Below are positions 1-12,700 of a stretch of DNA of 64,000 nt, piece by piece. The notes under the pieces were generated by a model, which searched no databases, was not told where the DNA came from, and saw nothing but the letters and a program-made list of their open reading frames with translations. A program made the translations under genes and the position numbers. Source of the stretch: Aldrovandia affinis. Lineage: Eukaryota > Chordata > Actinopteri > Notacanthiformes > Halosauridae. How positions within the stretch are numbered: the stretch's first letter is position 1; every line of letters starts with the position of its first letter. The DNA is taken from positions 4,523,501 through 4,587,500 of the forward strand of contig JAINUG010000007.1 of assembly GCA_029706075.1 (NCBI GenBank), read 5' to 3'.

Positions 1-412
1 AGAGTTTGAGATCAGAAGTGGACAGTGTATTTGACTATAATTTGACTAGATAACTAGATTTGACTAGATAACAGTTCAATAAGCACTTTTACTTCTCGTT
101 AGTGAGAGCATGAGTTGTCAGTTTCAACACAAAAACCAGAGGGGGGTGAGCGGTGGGGTGGGGGGTGAGTGGTGGCGGTGAGAGAGCGGCCAGACAACAG
201 TAGATCAAAGGACCGGCAGTCAAAGGGAAACGAGGGTCTGTGAAGCCGAAAGTGCCGGAAAAGGCCTGCCGTAGGGAAATGGAGGAGAATTTTGACAAAC
301 AAAACTGAGGTTTTAGGGCAATACTACAGTGGTCTATGATCTGTGTGAGCTATCAAGATTGTGTCCCCAATTAAACAAATATGCTTGCTAACCAATAAAC
401 ATAACATAACAT

Positions 413-547
413 GTGCCATTTAGCAGACACTTTCATCCAAAGCGACAGTAGTGAACGCATACATTTTTCAGTATATGGGGTCCCAATGGTAATCGAACCC
501 ACAACTTAAGCATTTTCAGTGCCGTGCTCTACCTACTGAGCCACACA
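413..547 (-). repeat. tRNA-derived SINE, minus strand
   Basis: Read on the minus strand it begins with a tRNA-like head containing an A box (TGGCTCAGTAGG, complement of 531-542) and a B box (GGTTCGATTAC, near 489-499). It ends with the tail CTGCTAAATGGC that recurs in many fish SINEs. A related copy lies at 37772-37940 and tail-only pieces occur near 12530-12570 and 23135-23160. Confidence 0.7.
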
Positions 548-1017
548 GAACCACAATTAAACTGTGTAGCCACTGTGTAGACACACACAGGTGATGTCCT
601 GCTGAATGGAATTATCCTCAGCTGTGAACAGTACTTCAGATACTTGGTGAAGCTTACTAGACTTTTGCTTTTCCATAAGGACTGGGCTAAAAACTTGATA
701 GGCAATATAATTGATTGGGTGTGAGCCGACAGTTGTGGGGAATTGGTAGTGACGTTGGTGGTGACAGGAGAAGACACATGCTGGAACGTATACATTCAAA
801 TCTGGTACCGGTGGAATCTGAACTAGACTACCCCCATACAATTCAAATCTGATTTATATAAATATCCCTTTTCTAGTGCTTAGGCCACAATCGTCTAATG
901 TGACACAAGAAATCTGAGATATGTTGCATAAAAAGACAAGTGGAAATGGGACTTTGACTCAAAGGGGCATTAGAAGAATGCAGTCAGAGAGGGGAGAGCT
1001 GTTATCAAGCCGTTTCA

Positions 1018-1132
1018 TGGAGATGGGACCAAGTCACCCTTATTTGAGTCCCAAGTCACAGTCCCAAATTGAAATATTTTGGTCAAGTCGAGTCACAGAT
1101 TATGTCAATTCAAGTCCCAAGTCAAGTCATAT
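1018..1132. repeat. CAAGTC-rich repeat cluster
   Basis: The motif CAAGTC/AAGTCCC recurs about ten times. A second cluster with the same motif and strand sense lies at 3650-3812. Clustered short subterminal motifs are typical of fish DNA transposons, but no terminal inverted repeats or target duplication could be matched, so this is only a repeat call. Confidence 0.45.
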
Positions 1133-1374
1133 GTTTGTATACTACCAAGCTTGCATTATATATATTAATCAAGTTCAAAAGGTGTCTTATCTGTTCTATG
1201 AAATAATGAGAGAGAGAGAAATTCCGCGAGAGATCCATTTCAGTCCGCCAACATGATGGACAGGTCTGAAAGAAATTCGCCATAGTCCAATTTTCTCTAC
1301 TGGAGTTATGAGTTGATAATATAGTTTGTTTAATTTATTTCAAACTTGTTTGAACACATTTTCCTAAAATATTT

Positions 1375-1715
1375 TATTTTATTTTACTTTTCTATTTATT
1401 TCGATTTGCTCTCCCCACACAAACTCGCCGCCCATCTCTACAAGGCAAGCTAATTCTGGCCAGCAAACTCTGCTTCCTTCGAGACAGAAATTGCCCACCC
1501 ACATGGCAATACCCACTGGAGACACCCTTACGCGCTTCTCAGCGAATTCATACCAGATCATCCTCCCCCCTCCCCCTGGGGCGGACAGCCAAACGCCGCC
1601 CCTGACCGGGATTCCCCACCAGGGCTGGTCTGGTACAATTGGGTTTCGAACCGCGACCGCGATAGGCAGCTCACACTCTAAAAGACATCATAAGGCAAAG
1701 TCATGACAGTGACCG
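1375..1715 (-). repeat. SINE with GGGGCGGACAGCCAA core, minus strand
   Basis: This belongs to a SINE family present about nine times in the window. Read on the minus strand it has a tRNA-like B box (GGTTCGAAACC near 1645), a central block around GGGGCGGACAGCCAA (1578-1592) and an A-rich tail, seen on the + strand as the T-rich run at 1375-1400. Confidence 0.7.
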
Positions 1716-3231
1716 CTTTTCTCAGGCGGGCATAGATGCATACCTGCACAGCTTTGATTGGACAACTTTTATTTTTCTCAACCCTTATGAGCAAGTCAGT
1801 AAGCTAATATTTATCAAAAATAGTTGTAACATACTGCTTTTCTGTTTTTGTTTGTTTACGTTTCCTCTAATAACTGGCACACTAGATCAGAGTAACAGGC
1901 ATATTTCTTATGGCTGGCACTCCCAATGTGCGCAAAGTCAATGTGTTCACACGAGTTGAAAAATTGTCAGGCAAATCAGTCTAAAAACAGCATTCTGTCT
2001 CTTTCCAATGCTTTTACGTTAATATTGTTTTCCGTCAAAAGGCTTGGGATTTTTACATCAGAGCTTCCAAAATTTGGTAAATGATGGAGAATCCCCAGTT
2101 ATTGCTGGTTAATGGAATCCCTGATACCATAATGCAATCAAGGTCACCCTTGGAACTCACCACAATAACTTGTCTGATTTGTCCTCCTTCTACGGCTTCC
2201 AGTTTATCTTTTTTGCTGTTGCGCTGCACAGATTATCTCTGATCTGATAAAAAAATAGAAAGTGTTTTACATTGTAGAAGCCCAGTAATGTAATTTGATC
2301 ATCATTTCAGATGGATAGCAGCACGATTGCAGAAAGATGACCTAGAATCCTTAATTTGCTTTAGCGGTGAGGGGGTCTGTGCATGGCCTGCATTTCTGTA
2401 ACTTTTGGGTAATAAAATAACCTGGAGTTCATTACAGCTATTCCCAACCACGGAGCAAAGAATCGCAGTTTGCCACAATAGAACACCACAGAATAAGAAT
2501 AGAGGCCCTCTGAGACACACAACCACACACACACACACGCACACACACACTTTTCACGCACCACTGATCATGTGACCACTGCTTGTCAGGGCACAGTGAG
2601 AGTAATATTGGGTCGGATATCCACAAAACATTAAATATCAACAAGTGTTGATTTTAAACACTTCTACATACAATCCTGAAAATATATAGCTACATGTTTA
2701 CTTGTATTCAGTTGCATCACAAGTTTCTGCTAACCTTAGCTAAAGTAACTTACTTGGTCAGAACTCAGTAAGTGCTCCCTAACTTCCCCCCACCAAATTC
2801 TGTTCTTTACCCATGTACTACTGATTAACAGTATCCCCAGTATTCCCTCATACACACAGTTAGCTAGTTAGCGAATGCTATTACATGCATAGTCAATTCA
2901 ACCACATAAGGTTAGCACTTAGCAAACTGGGAATTTATTGACACATGCACTTTGATTAAAATGAAAGCTTCTTTGTCAAACCTGTAAACTCTGTTTATTG
3001 TCCGTCAATTTCAGAAACAGCCAAGGTCGGTTATAATTCTTAGATTACCCAATCATTGTAAAATGTTAGCTAGCTAGTTGACTAGCTAGCCTGACTGGTG
3101 AACTGACTTTTACTGTATTCTGAGGTTTTGGTGAGCTAAGTTTGACTGTTTGGCACTGAGGCCAGGTCCCACTGCCTGTTCAATCACAATTCCTACAGAC
3201 TCATATACGTTACGCCCTGATCCCGGGGTCA

Positions 3232-3468
3232 GCAATGAACCACTTTCTTCGAGACGGAACTTGCCTATTTGTTTTGTCCACAGGGAAGCTTTCTGTGCTC
3301 GCAGTGAGCTCATGCTGGCTTTCCCTTCCCGCTCCCCCTGGTGCGGACAGCCAATCGCCACCCGGGGCTCCTGGCTATATCCGGGCTGGCATAGCTGGGG
3401 ATCAAACCCCGGCTGCAGTGGACAATCTGCGGTGAGTACCTTTACCGGTTGCGCCACCCAGGGACCTT
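3232..3468 (-). repeat. SINE with GCGGACAGCCAA core, minus strand
   Basis: The minus-strand head reads TGGGTGGCGCAACCGG (A box) and GGGTTTGATCCCC (B box), followed by the shared body with the GCGGACAGCCAAT block near 3342. This head differs from that of the copy at 1375-1715 although the bodies match. Confidence 0.7.
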
Positions 3469-3649
3469 GAAGTTCACATTTTTGTGCCAGTAGATTGGTA
3501 GTAAACGTACAACCCAAACTCCAGTGCCCCAGCTAAATGAACACATCTACTGTTTTTATGGATTAACTCTGGGGACGTTTCCATGCTAAACTAGGCTAGC
3601 AAAATGTACATGTATGCTTGCAACATCAGTGGTATACTGATTTCTAAAG

Positions 3650-3812
3650 TCTTTTGAGTACAAGTCTTTTGAGTACAAGTCTTTTGAGTTTTCATGTCTC
3701 AAGTCAAGTCCCATGTGTTGAAGTTCCAAGTTGAGTCTCAAGTCTTTTTTTTTTTGTCAAGTCAAGTCAAGTCGCAAGTCGATTCAAATCCAAGTCACAT
3801 GACTCGAGACAT
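3650..3812. repeat. CAAGTC-rich repeat cluster, second copy
   Basis: It opens with three tandem copies of AGTCTTTTGAGTACA and continues with many CAAGTC hexamers. It matches the cluster at 1018-1132 in motif and direction. The two may be the edges of one old element holding the SINEs between them, but this is not shown. Confidence 0.45.
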
Positions 3813-4077
3813 CTAATTTAGCCTTTATTGATATAAGTCAGCATGCAATTCAGTTTCAGACATACTATGCAATACTACTTAGGAATGATGAAATTGAGCA
3901 AAAAAGCGGGAAATGGTTTTGCCTACACAGACATCTTTGGGGGGTACGGTGAAATGGCTTAGGTTTGTCAGGTTTCAGCAATCGGCTGAGAGAACGAATG
4001 CAGCATGTTAAGTATGCTGTAGTGTGTGATGTAAAATAAACATAAAAAATGTAAATTAAATTAAAAAAGGTATATAT

Positions 4078-4651
4078 TGTGGCAGCCCGATGGGCTGCAC
4101 TAGGAAATGGCTGCCTGGCCTACAACACATGGGCGCCAGGAAACACTACATTTCCCAGCAGGCCACAGTCACACCTGAGCAAAGTCACGGCAATTGGACA
4201 AACGACCAGCTGAAAGCCATTTTGGAGGCCTATTTAAAGGGCTGAATCCCATTGTTCTGGAAGAGGAGTAGGAACATGAGTGGGAAGGAGTGCTGTGTGT
4301 TTGGAGAGTGAGTAAATACCTGTGAAGTCGTTGACCAGCCAGGATTTACAAAGAGAGTGTTGAAGTGTGTTTTTGTTGGAAATTGGATTGTTTTGGACTT
4401 TGACTACGGACTGGATTGCGGACTACGAACTGGATTTTGGACATTGGAATGGACTTGGACAACGAGATAAGGATTTGTGGACTTTGTTTGTATTCCCCTG
4501 AAGACCCCACCCTTTGTTTCGTGTTGCCCTTGTTCGTGTTAGGATAATAAATTATCATTTTTGGTTATATTACTGCCTCCTCTGTGTTCTTCCACTTGCC
4601 TACGCCCCCTGCAAGGTCCGTGAGTGTCGCCCAACCCTTGGGGACACCACA
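4078..4651 (+). repeat. 5' LTR
   Basis: 574 bp, TG...CA ends. It contains a TATA-like TATTTAAAG near 4230, followed by the probable start region, and an AATAAA near 4546 that could serve as polyadenylation signal. It is nearly identical to the right LTR. Confidence 0.85.
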
Positions 4652-6988
4652 TATGGTGGAGAATGCGGGCAGAGGGCAGCACAGATAGGCAAGAGGAGGT
4701 AGTGCAGCAGGGTTTGTGTTTCGTTTGTGCAACGGACTCCACGATGGAAGAGATGCAGAGACTGAAGAGACGGGCAGCCATGGTGGAGGACCGATGGCGT
4801 GTCACCCTCCGTGAGGTCCAGCAGCTGAAGCAGAGTGCCCAGATTGAGCTGTGCAAGGCAAAGGTGGAGTTGAACACCTCAGAGGAGCGCCACCTGCTGG
4901 CAGTGATGAAATTGCAAGAGGAGCACCACCCTGAGAGTGCTGGGAATCATGGCTGGGGAGATGGAAAAGGAGAAGGCATCCCTTGGCGATGAGATGAGGC
5001 GTGTAGAGTCCCACAACTTGGCGCTCAAAGAGCAGGTGAGAAACCTAACCCAGAGGCTTGAGAATGAGCAGCGACAGTGTCTGGACATGCAGGAGTCCCA
5101 GGACCAGGCCACAGATGAGTATGCCAGGGCCTTGGGGGATGCACAGACCAGGCTCGCCCAGAAGGAGGCAGAGCTAAGGAAAGCAGCGGAGAACCATGCG
5201 TCCGAGGCGGAGCAACTCCGGTGCCGAGTGGAGCAGGAGAGCAGGGATACGCACCAGGTCAAGGCCAACGGCCTGCGGGAGCAGCTGGCCCAGCTGGAGA
5301 AGAGCGTGGAGCAGGAAAAGGCCCAGAACCAGGAGCTACAGGCGGTCCAGGAGAAGGCCTTGAGGGGGGAATCCGAGAAGCACGGCCAACAGCTCAAGGA
5401 GCTCCGTGACCAGCTGGAGAAGAGCGTGGAGCAGGAAAAGGCCCAGAACCAGGAGTTACAGACCGAGCAGGAGAAGCTCCTGGCCCAGAGAGATGACGTC
5501 AGCTCCCAGCTGCAGGAGGTGAACCGCGCCAACAGCCGGCTCCTGGAGCAGCTGACTGAACGGGGCCAAGAGAAGGACAAACTCCAGCAGGAGCTGGAGG
5601 CGACCAGGAAGACGGCGGACAAGCGCAAGGCCATGCTGGGACGAGCTGGCCATCGACGTGGCGCAGGAGAAGTCGCGGCACAAGGAGGAGCTGAGCGACG
5701 CGCGGCTGCAGCATGAGAAGGAGGTGCTGGGCGTGCGGGGCGCTACGAGAAGGAGCTGCGCGGCCTGCACGAGACAAGAACCGCACCAAGGAGGAGATCC
5801 GCTCACAGCTCCGCGACGAGAAGGCCCGCACTCGGGAGCTGGAGAGCCTACAGCAGACGGTGGAGGAGCTGCAGGCTCAAATCCAGTCCATGGAGGGCAC
5901 CAAGGGATGGTTCGGCGCGGACTCAAAGAGGCGGAGGAGACGGCGGAGAAGAGTGCGCTGGAGCACCAGGAGCAGGTCCAGAAGCTGCAGCTGGAGCAGA
6001 CCGCACAGCTTCAGGGGAAAATGGCGGAGATAGAAGCCCAGCAGCGGGCCACAGAGAAATCCTTTCGCGAGGTTTTAAAAATCCAGACCGAGACTCTGCT
6101 GGATCTACAAGATCAACTGGAAGAGGTGAGTGAAGAACTCGAATCTGTAAAATGTGTTCGGTCAGGAAAGATTTTGGCACCCAGGTGGAGATCTCGCAGC
6201 CAGTAGATCCAGCAGGAGACCATGACCAGACGTTGGAGTCGGCGCGGGATAGATGGTCCTCAGTCCCACTCAGCCTGCCGGATCTTGGAGGGGAACTGGA
6301 GGAGCAATTGGCAGAGGATGAGTTATGGTGGGACCATAGTGTTGAGGAAGGTCTCCTAATTATGGCCGAGGCCTGTTTGAGCACCCGACCCTCTCCTGAC
6401 ATGGTAAGTCCATCTCCCTCACTAACCTTAAAAAGACAGAGAAGAATGGAGCGCAGAAATTCTGGTCGGAAGAAAAACGGGAAACGGAACCAGCAGATGA
6501 TGGAACGGGATGACCCTAGGAACTGGCTAGGGAAGGGGGATTTTAAGGAAAATGTGGAAAATAAATCAAAGAATAAAAGTAACAGTGTTGTGAAGAGCAT
6601 GTTTTCCCCAGTTACCCCACCGGACCCCCTGAAAGAAAAAGGGATGTGGAGGAAAAGGCGGAAGCATGGACACTGGATTCCGGAACGGCACAAAGTATAC
6701 CGGAGGAGCCATGGAGGGCTGGTGAAGACCAGAACAGGAGCGGTGACCGCTCCGTCCGTGGAGCCCAGAGCCGGTACACCCTTATGGCCAGTCGGGGGCT
6801 GACAAGGTGAGCGACTTACGCCATTTACTAACGGCTTGCAGACGTTTTTTCAGGCGAATGGAGATGGGATCTGGACGTTTGACCCGGGTGGAAAACTGCC
6901 TGAGTGGACCTGGAGAGGGGGACCCTCCTGGTGGCCGCTGGGAATAGGCCGCTCAGCCCTCCCGAGGTCAGAGCTGAGGAGGAGGGTG
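4652..6988 (+). other. LTR element interior with coiled-coil cargo
   Basis: The interior is rich in Glu, Gln, Lys, Arg and Leu codons arranged in long heptad-like runs, with an internal repeat around the residues LEKSVEQEKAQNQEL (about 5296-5340 and 5416-5460). The composition resembles myosin-tail or golgin-type coiled coils. No zinc knuckle, capsid homology or polymerase motif is visible. It could be a diverged coiled-coil Gag or a captured host transcript; I cannot tell which from the sequence. Treated as a fossil coding region. Confidence 0.6.
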
Positions 6989-7546
6989 TGTGGCAGCCCG
7001 ATGGGCTGCACTAGGAAATTGCTGCCTGGCCTACAACACATGGGCACCATGGGCAGGCCACAGTCACACCTGAGCAAAGTCACGGCAATTGGACAAACGA
7101 CCAGCTGAAAGCCATTTTGGAGGCCTATTTAAAGGGCTGAATCCCATTGTTCTGGAAGAGGAGTAGGAACGTGAGTGGGAAGGAGTGCTGTGTGTTTGGA
7201 GAGTGAGTAAATACCTGTGAAGTCGTTGACCAGCCAGGATTTACAAAGAGAGTGTTGAAGTGTGTTTTTGTTGGAAATTGGATTGTTTTGGACTTTGACT
7301 ACGGACTGGATTGCGGACTACGAACTGGATTTTGGACATTGGAACGGACTTGGACAACGAGATAAGGATTTGTGGACTTTGTTTGTATTCCCCTGAAGAC
7401 CCCACCCTTTGTTTCGTGTTGCCCTTGTTCGTGTTAGGATAATAAATTATCATTTTTGGTTATATTACTGCCTCCTCTGTGTTCTTCCACTTGCCTACGC
7501 CCCCTGCAAGGTCCGTGAGTGTCGCCCAACCCTTGGGGACACCACA
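6989..7546 (+). repeat. 3' LTR
   Basis: 558 bp, nearly identical to the left LTR. Its outer flank ATAT matches the four bases before the left LTR. Confidence 0.85.
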
Positions 7547-9434
7547 ATATGTATAGAATAAATGACTCATTATACAGGCATACATCAAGAGGAGCACTGC
7601 ATTATCAAAGATATGGAATAGCTGGAATAGGCAATGCTCTGATTCAATGAGGAGGACTGTAATCAAATTTAACATAAAGCACTGCTTCTAATGTGCCTGG
7701 TGTAGAGTTTGCAGTAAAAATTATATAAAAATATGTTTGTGTGTAATATAATGTGCATGTAATTTAGACACACACATGATCATAAGGGGGTTTAAATATC
7801 AATTTCTGTGCAGTCCCCTCAGTGAGACCATGTCCAATGGCTTCCCACTGCAACAAAATCTGATGAAAAAGTGACCAATTTTCGTGTTAACGTCTGCCTT
7901 GATTTCTAGTGCCCAGAGGCGTAATCTTCTGCTGATTGCAGTGGGAGAAGTGGGAGGCGAATGAGGGAGTTGATGTTGTTTTGTTTCATAGACCTTTTGT
8001 CTTGAGCAATCAGCGGTGCCTAATGGCGTGTTCGGTTTCTATAGATGTGAAGTGTAGAACATTGGCGCACTGAATATTAGGCACGACTTCACCAGAGGCA
8101 GGCTTTTCCAGCGATCCCAGTGGGAAAGTGGTTGGTGTAGAATTTCCAGAACAATTTCAATTTACTGGACTGGAGCCAAGCTGTCGCTAAAGCTTTTACT
8201 CCGCTACATCATCCTTGAGCAGGTTTGTATCCGTAGACCCAAACTCGGGGAGTACGCCGATTACTTGCGCCATTAAACGTTTAGATTTTTCATTACCGGC
8301 AATGGTCCACTCTTTGGTGTAGACTAAATGTTACAAAGATGATTTGATAATAGTTATAAATGAATGATACAAAAATAATTGCAAGGAATACACCACAGTG
8401 TTTTTGTCTTTTTGAAAGGTGTATTGAAATAAAGCTTCACAGAGTCAGTGAACTCTCGTCCCATCAATAACGAGTTGAGTGGTGGGTGTGCTTTCTACCA
8501 CAACCTGCAGTCCACAAGCACAGACCAAAGGATCTGAAGGATCTTGAAACATTATGTAATCTGTATGGAGGAATAGTCCAAGACCCCCCCTTCCCCGTCA
8601 AAATGTTCACCAATCTCATAAAACACTACAGAAGATGAAATCACCATGCAGATTTATTTTTGTCGGATTTTATTTAAAATAATCATTTTGGGTGTGAATA
8701 ATTGGCATTTATCTTTTTGGGGGGAAAAAATTGTTACTTTTTTTTTCTCTCTGAGCAATTGTATTAGTATAAAATAAAACATTCTTTGAGCATACAATAT
8801 AGCTCATTATCTGTATTATTTATTTATTTATTTTATACAGCTCATCTGTATATTATTATATAGACATACTTTTGATATACAATTATTACATTTGTTGGAC
8901 AGGGAAAATGAGGAAAGTCTGTGTTGGACAGGTAGAGTCAGACTGATGTGTGGATTAGGCAGGTAGAGACAGACAGAGTGCTGTTAGTCAGGTAAAGACA
9001 GACAGAGGTGTGGATCAGGCAGCTAAACTCATAGCTGTGTAACTGTGCTGTTTTGGTCAAGTCTCCCTTGCAAAAGAGATTCTGAATCTCAATGGGACTT
9101 TTACCTGGTTAAATAGAGGTTAAATAAAATAAATAAAAAATGTATTCATTCCACACAGAGACAGGAAGGCTTTAGAATGCAAAGTCACGCATGCTCCTCA
9201 CTGGGGGTCGATCAACAACAGAGGTGCATGAAGTTTACTGTGACCTCTCTCAGCAAGAGCTTTGCTGAGCTGAGCTCATTCACATTAGGAACTGGGCAGC
9301 AAGGCCCCTGCGTTCACCACGACTCACCATGGAAACGCCACGAAGGCCGGAATTGCTGGGCCTCGCACCTCCCAACCCCCTGTGGGCCGATCCCAGCACT
9401 GCCCCCTGTGGCCAATGCCCTGTGTGACCCGGTC
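7547..9434. other. Intergenic, no gene seen
   Basis: Mostly AT-rich unique-looking sequence. A short piece at about 9058-9145 (CTCCCTTGCAAAAGAGATTC, then a run of TAAATAAAATAAATAAAA) looks like the 3' tail of a fish non-LTR element. No exon is recognised. Confidence 0.5.
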
Positions 9435-9442
9435 ATATAAAG

Positions 9443-9704
9443 CAGCGGTCCCCAACCTTTTTTGCACCCACCACGGACCGGTTTCATGCAAGACCATTTT
9501 TTCCACGGACCGGGGGGGGGGTGCATGAAAAAAAAACTGAGACAAGTGCGGAAAAGAGCCACAAGTGGTCATTTTAAAAAATAAAACACCCTGCAGACTG
9601 CAATAGTCAATCAAATTAAAACTTTTTTATTATTTCTGTGCGGCCCAGTACCAAATGCCTCACGGACCGGTACCGGGCTGTGGCCCGGTGGTTGGGGACC
9701 CCTG
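9443..9704. mobile_element. hAT-type MITE
   Basis: 262 bp with terminal inverted repeats CAGCGGTCCCCAACC (left) and GGTTGGGGACCCCTG (right). It is flanked by a perfect 8-bp target duplication ATATAAAG (9435-9442 and 9705-9712). Eight-base duplications and CAGNGG-type ends are hallmarks of hAT transposons. There is no transposase coding, so it is non-autonomous. Confidence 0.9.
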
Positions 9705-9712
9705 ATATAAAG

Positions 9713-12700
9713 CACCATGACCAAGGAACATACTGATGGCAGAGCATGTTCTGTACTTGAATATTCACAAACTGTAATAGACCAATGTAAATTCCTGCTA
9801 CCAAATGGAACTTCCAGGAAGTAGGCAAGGAAGTAGAGAAGAAGGAACATGGGAGATGACCATCTGGTTATAATCGAGAGTCTGTGCTGAAACCCAGTCC
9901 GGGGTGGGGAGTGTGTGTGTGAGCTAAACGGCCCAGCTTTCGGAGTCATAGTTGCCGGTAGCGATGTGTGAAAACAGCCTTTCCCTTGGAGTGGCAGGAA
10001 TGAGGGCTAGGACACAGGTGCTATTGTTCTTCACATTCGCACCTGCTGGCCCACCATCACCCCGGCATCGGCCCCAGCAGCAGCCAGCACAGGGTCCATG
10101 GCTCCCAGCCAGGCAAATTATATATTGGCTCTCTGGTGCGATGCTGCCACCACCAATCTGTCCTTTGACCTGAACTTCACACTCCTCCTGTTCCCTCATT
10201 TCAGGAAGACTGACCACACCAGATCAGAGGGCTGTTTCCCATGGCAATCAGGTTCAAACGTGTGACATTTTTTCTTTTCTGTGGGTCAGGGGCAGGATGG
10301 CAGAGGTACAGAGTCCTTGCCCTTTCTTATTTCCATTTCCAGTGAAATGGTTATAAAAATGGTTCTGGTGTTGTGTCCCTGATAGAGCCAGTAAAACCCA
10401 GTCACAGGCGTGGGCTATATGCTTTCATAGTGAAGGGGCTTTTCCTGGTCACTTGTGTTTAAACGGTGTGCCGTTGTCCTGTTGCTCCTTGAGGTTTATT
10501 CTCCAACGCTCTACATTGAGATGCTTCAGCATCCCTGGGGTTATTGATTTATTTTAGCATTTATTTGACCGGGACACTGCACCATAATTAACTTATCTGC
10601 GTTAGCATCCTGGTAAGGTTGCCAGATTTAGCTGAGCCGCTAATTTCCATCTGTAGTCCCTGGCTGGAACAAAGTGGCCTTTTATCTCTCGAATGACTTG
10701 TCTCTCAGAATCGATATGCCTGCGGCACCCAACAAGCAGCAACTGAGATACTGTAAGAGGTCATCTCATTTGGACTGGAGCGTGAATTGGTCAGACTGTA
10801 TGGGGGTGTTTAGCGGTCATTCACTCCTGAGCTTTGTCCTAACAGGAAGTCAAGGTGGAACCACAGGTAATTGTGGGTAATTGCAGGAGTGGGTCTTGTC
10901 TGTGACTGGCTCACTGTTTGGTGTCTGTAATCAGGTTTTTTTAAAACAGTGGTATGGTGTACTGTGAAGATGATCATGAGAAGAGGAAAAACAAGGGATG
11001 CTACAGTGAAGTGAAAGAGGTACCCACCCTTCAATCGCCCATCATGAATTCCTCTTTGCTCTTCATTAACTTTACTGCTTCCTCTGAGAACCTTGCTGGA
11101 GGTTCTCCATTTGTATCAGCCGTATCATTTTGAAACGAGAAAGTGTCCCGTTCCACCACAGCCAATTTGTTGTGACTCAGGAACAATGGTGTGTTTTCAG
11201 AGGACAGAAAAAACATTTCAGCCATGCTCTACTTACTGCATGCACTGTAAGAAGGGACTTGCCAAACCTTCCCCAAACACTGGCGCTCTTGATCGAATTG
11301 AACACGCCGCCTCAGTGTGGGCAAAAATAACATGAGCGCAACTTTGCCAGGTTCAAGAAGGGTTCATTAAAACCTTCAGCCTCAGTCTCCGGCTCATTGG
11401 ATCAACCTCAGCCTTTTCTTTTACTGCCTCACCAAGATGCCAAACAAAACTAGATATAGACTTCCAGAAGAGACTCTGTTTGCTTGCGGAAGGCTAAAGT
11501 GGTATATTCGAAATAGTATATAACTACTTCCAGGGGGTGTAGTACTTTAGCAATATAATTGAAAGTGGTAGTAGCACTAGTAGTGGTCACAATAGTAGTC
11601 AAGGGATAAGAACGGTTTCTTCAATACATCTGTGAAATAAATTTAAAAAATCATTATACCTATACAGGACAACGTACCTACCTGTACAATATTATCTGGA
11701 TAGCACTGCAGTAGCATTAGACCTGTACACTATTACAATATCATTAAACATGTACACTACAGTATCATTATACATGTGCAGTATATTGATTTTATAGCTG
11801 AACTGCACTACAGTGTCATTAAATCTTATTATTATGCCTGTATAGTCAGCATCACTGGTATAGATTTTGAATCCCGCACATGCGATTTACCAGATTATCC
11901 ACCCGCTTCATTTAGATGTCAATGTCTAATTGGAGTCTGGCGAAGTGCCAACTTTTATTCTGGTGATGTACATAGACTAGTTTGCTACCTAATTGTCACT
12001 TGTCACTGTGTAAGCAGCAAAACTAGATCAAAGTAGAGTGTACATCATGTTGACAATTTGTTTAACCATTATTTGACCCGCACAGCACTTGTGGTTGAAA
12101 ACGTTTTGAGAGACATGCTGAAAATGCTGTCTCTGAAAAGAAAGGGAGCTTGTGCTCTCCATTGAGAAAAAAATAAAATAAATCATTTATCTTTTGTAGT
12201 AGGGCATATCACTTCAGGATAGGAAAAAGTACAGTACAGGAACAGACATTAAAAACCTGATGACAGATGACACAAACATTTTTGCTACAGGTGCAAACAG
12301 TCGTGTAAAAAGTGAGCAGTGAGTAGTGGGTGCTGCACCGCCTCCTCCAAGCCGGCACCCACCCAGCCGTAACACAGAACCACTCATATATGCAGCGAGC
12401 TCGTATAGGCTTCCCTCCCCCCTCCCTGGGGCGGACAGTCAATTGCCGCCCCTAGTGGCACTACCGGCCAGAGCCAAGCGGGCGCGATGGGCAATGTTCA
12501 CGACATTTTAAAATGCACTCGCTGTAAGTCGCTCTGGAAAAGAGCATCTGCTAAATGCCATAAATGTGGCCAATTGTATCCTCTATTGATCCAACTGTCC
12601 CCCTTCAACAAGGCCGCCACTACGGGACCAGCGGTGGCTGACAGCGCTCCCTCGAGTGCCGACCGTGATTCTGATACATCCAGAGAAGCATTCTGTATAT

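Larger units (their letters stand above)
1..4077. other. Gene-free left flank, repeat-rich
   Basis: No host exon is recognisable here. The stretch holds a tRNA-derived SINE (413-547), two copies of a second SINE family (about 1375-1715 and 3232-3468), a short CA run near 2521-2550, and two clusters rich in the hexamer CAAGTC (about 1018-1132 and 3650-3812). Those clusters look like subterminal repeats of an old DNA transposon, but I could not find its ends. The rest looks like unique intergenic sequence. Confidence 0.6.
4078..7546 (+). mobile_element. LTR retroelement, probably Gypsy-like, non-autonomous
   Basis: Two long direct repeats (4078-4651 and 6989-7546) begin TGTGGCAG and end CACCACA, flanked by a 4-bp ATAT on both outer sides. 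A TGG-initial primer-binding-like site follows the left LTR at about 4654, and a purine tract (6973-6988) precedes the right LTR. The LTRs are nearly identical apart from one 16-bp length difference and a handful of substitutions, so the insertion is young. The 2.3-kb interior shows coiled-coil coding capacity on the + strand, with no recognisable protease, reverse transcriptase, RNase H or integrase. It looks like a broken, non-autonomous copy with a few breaks. Family assignment rests on LTR layout and target-site length only. Confidence 0.85.
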
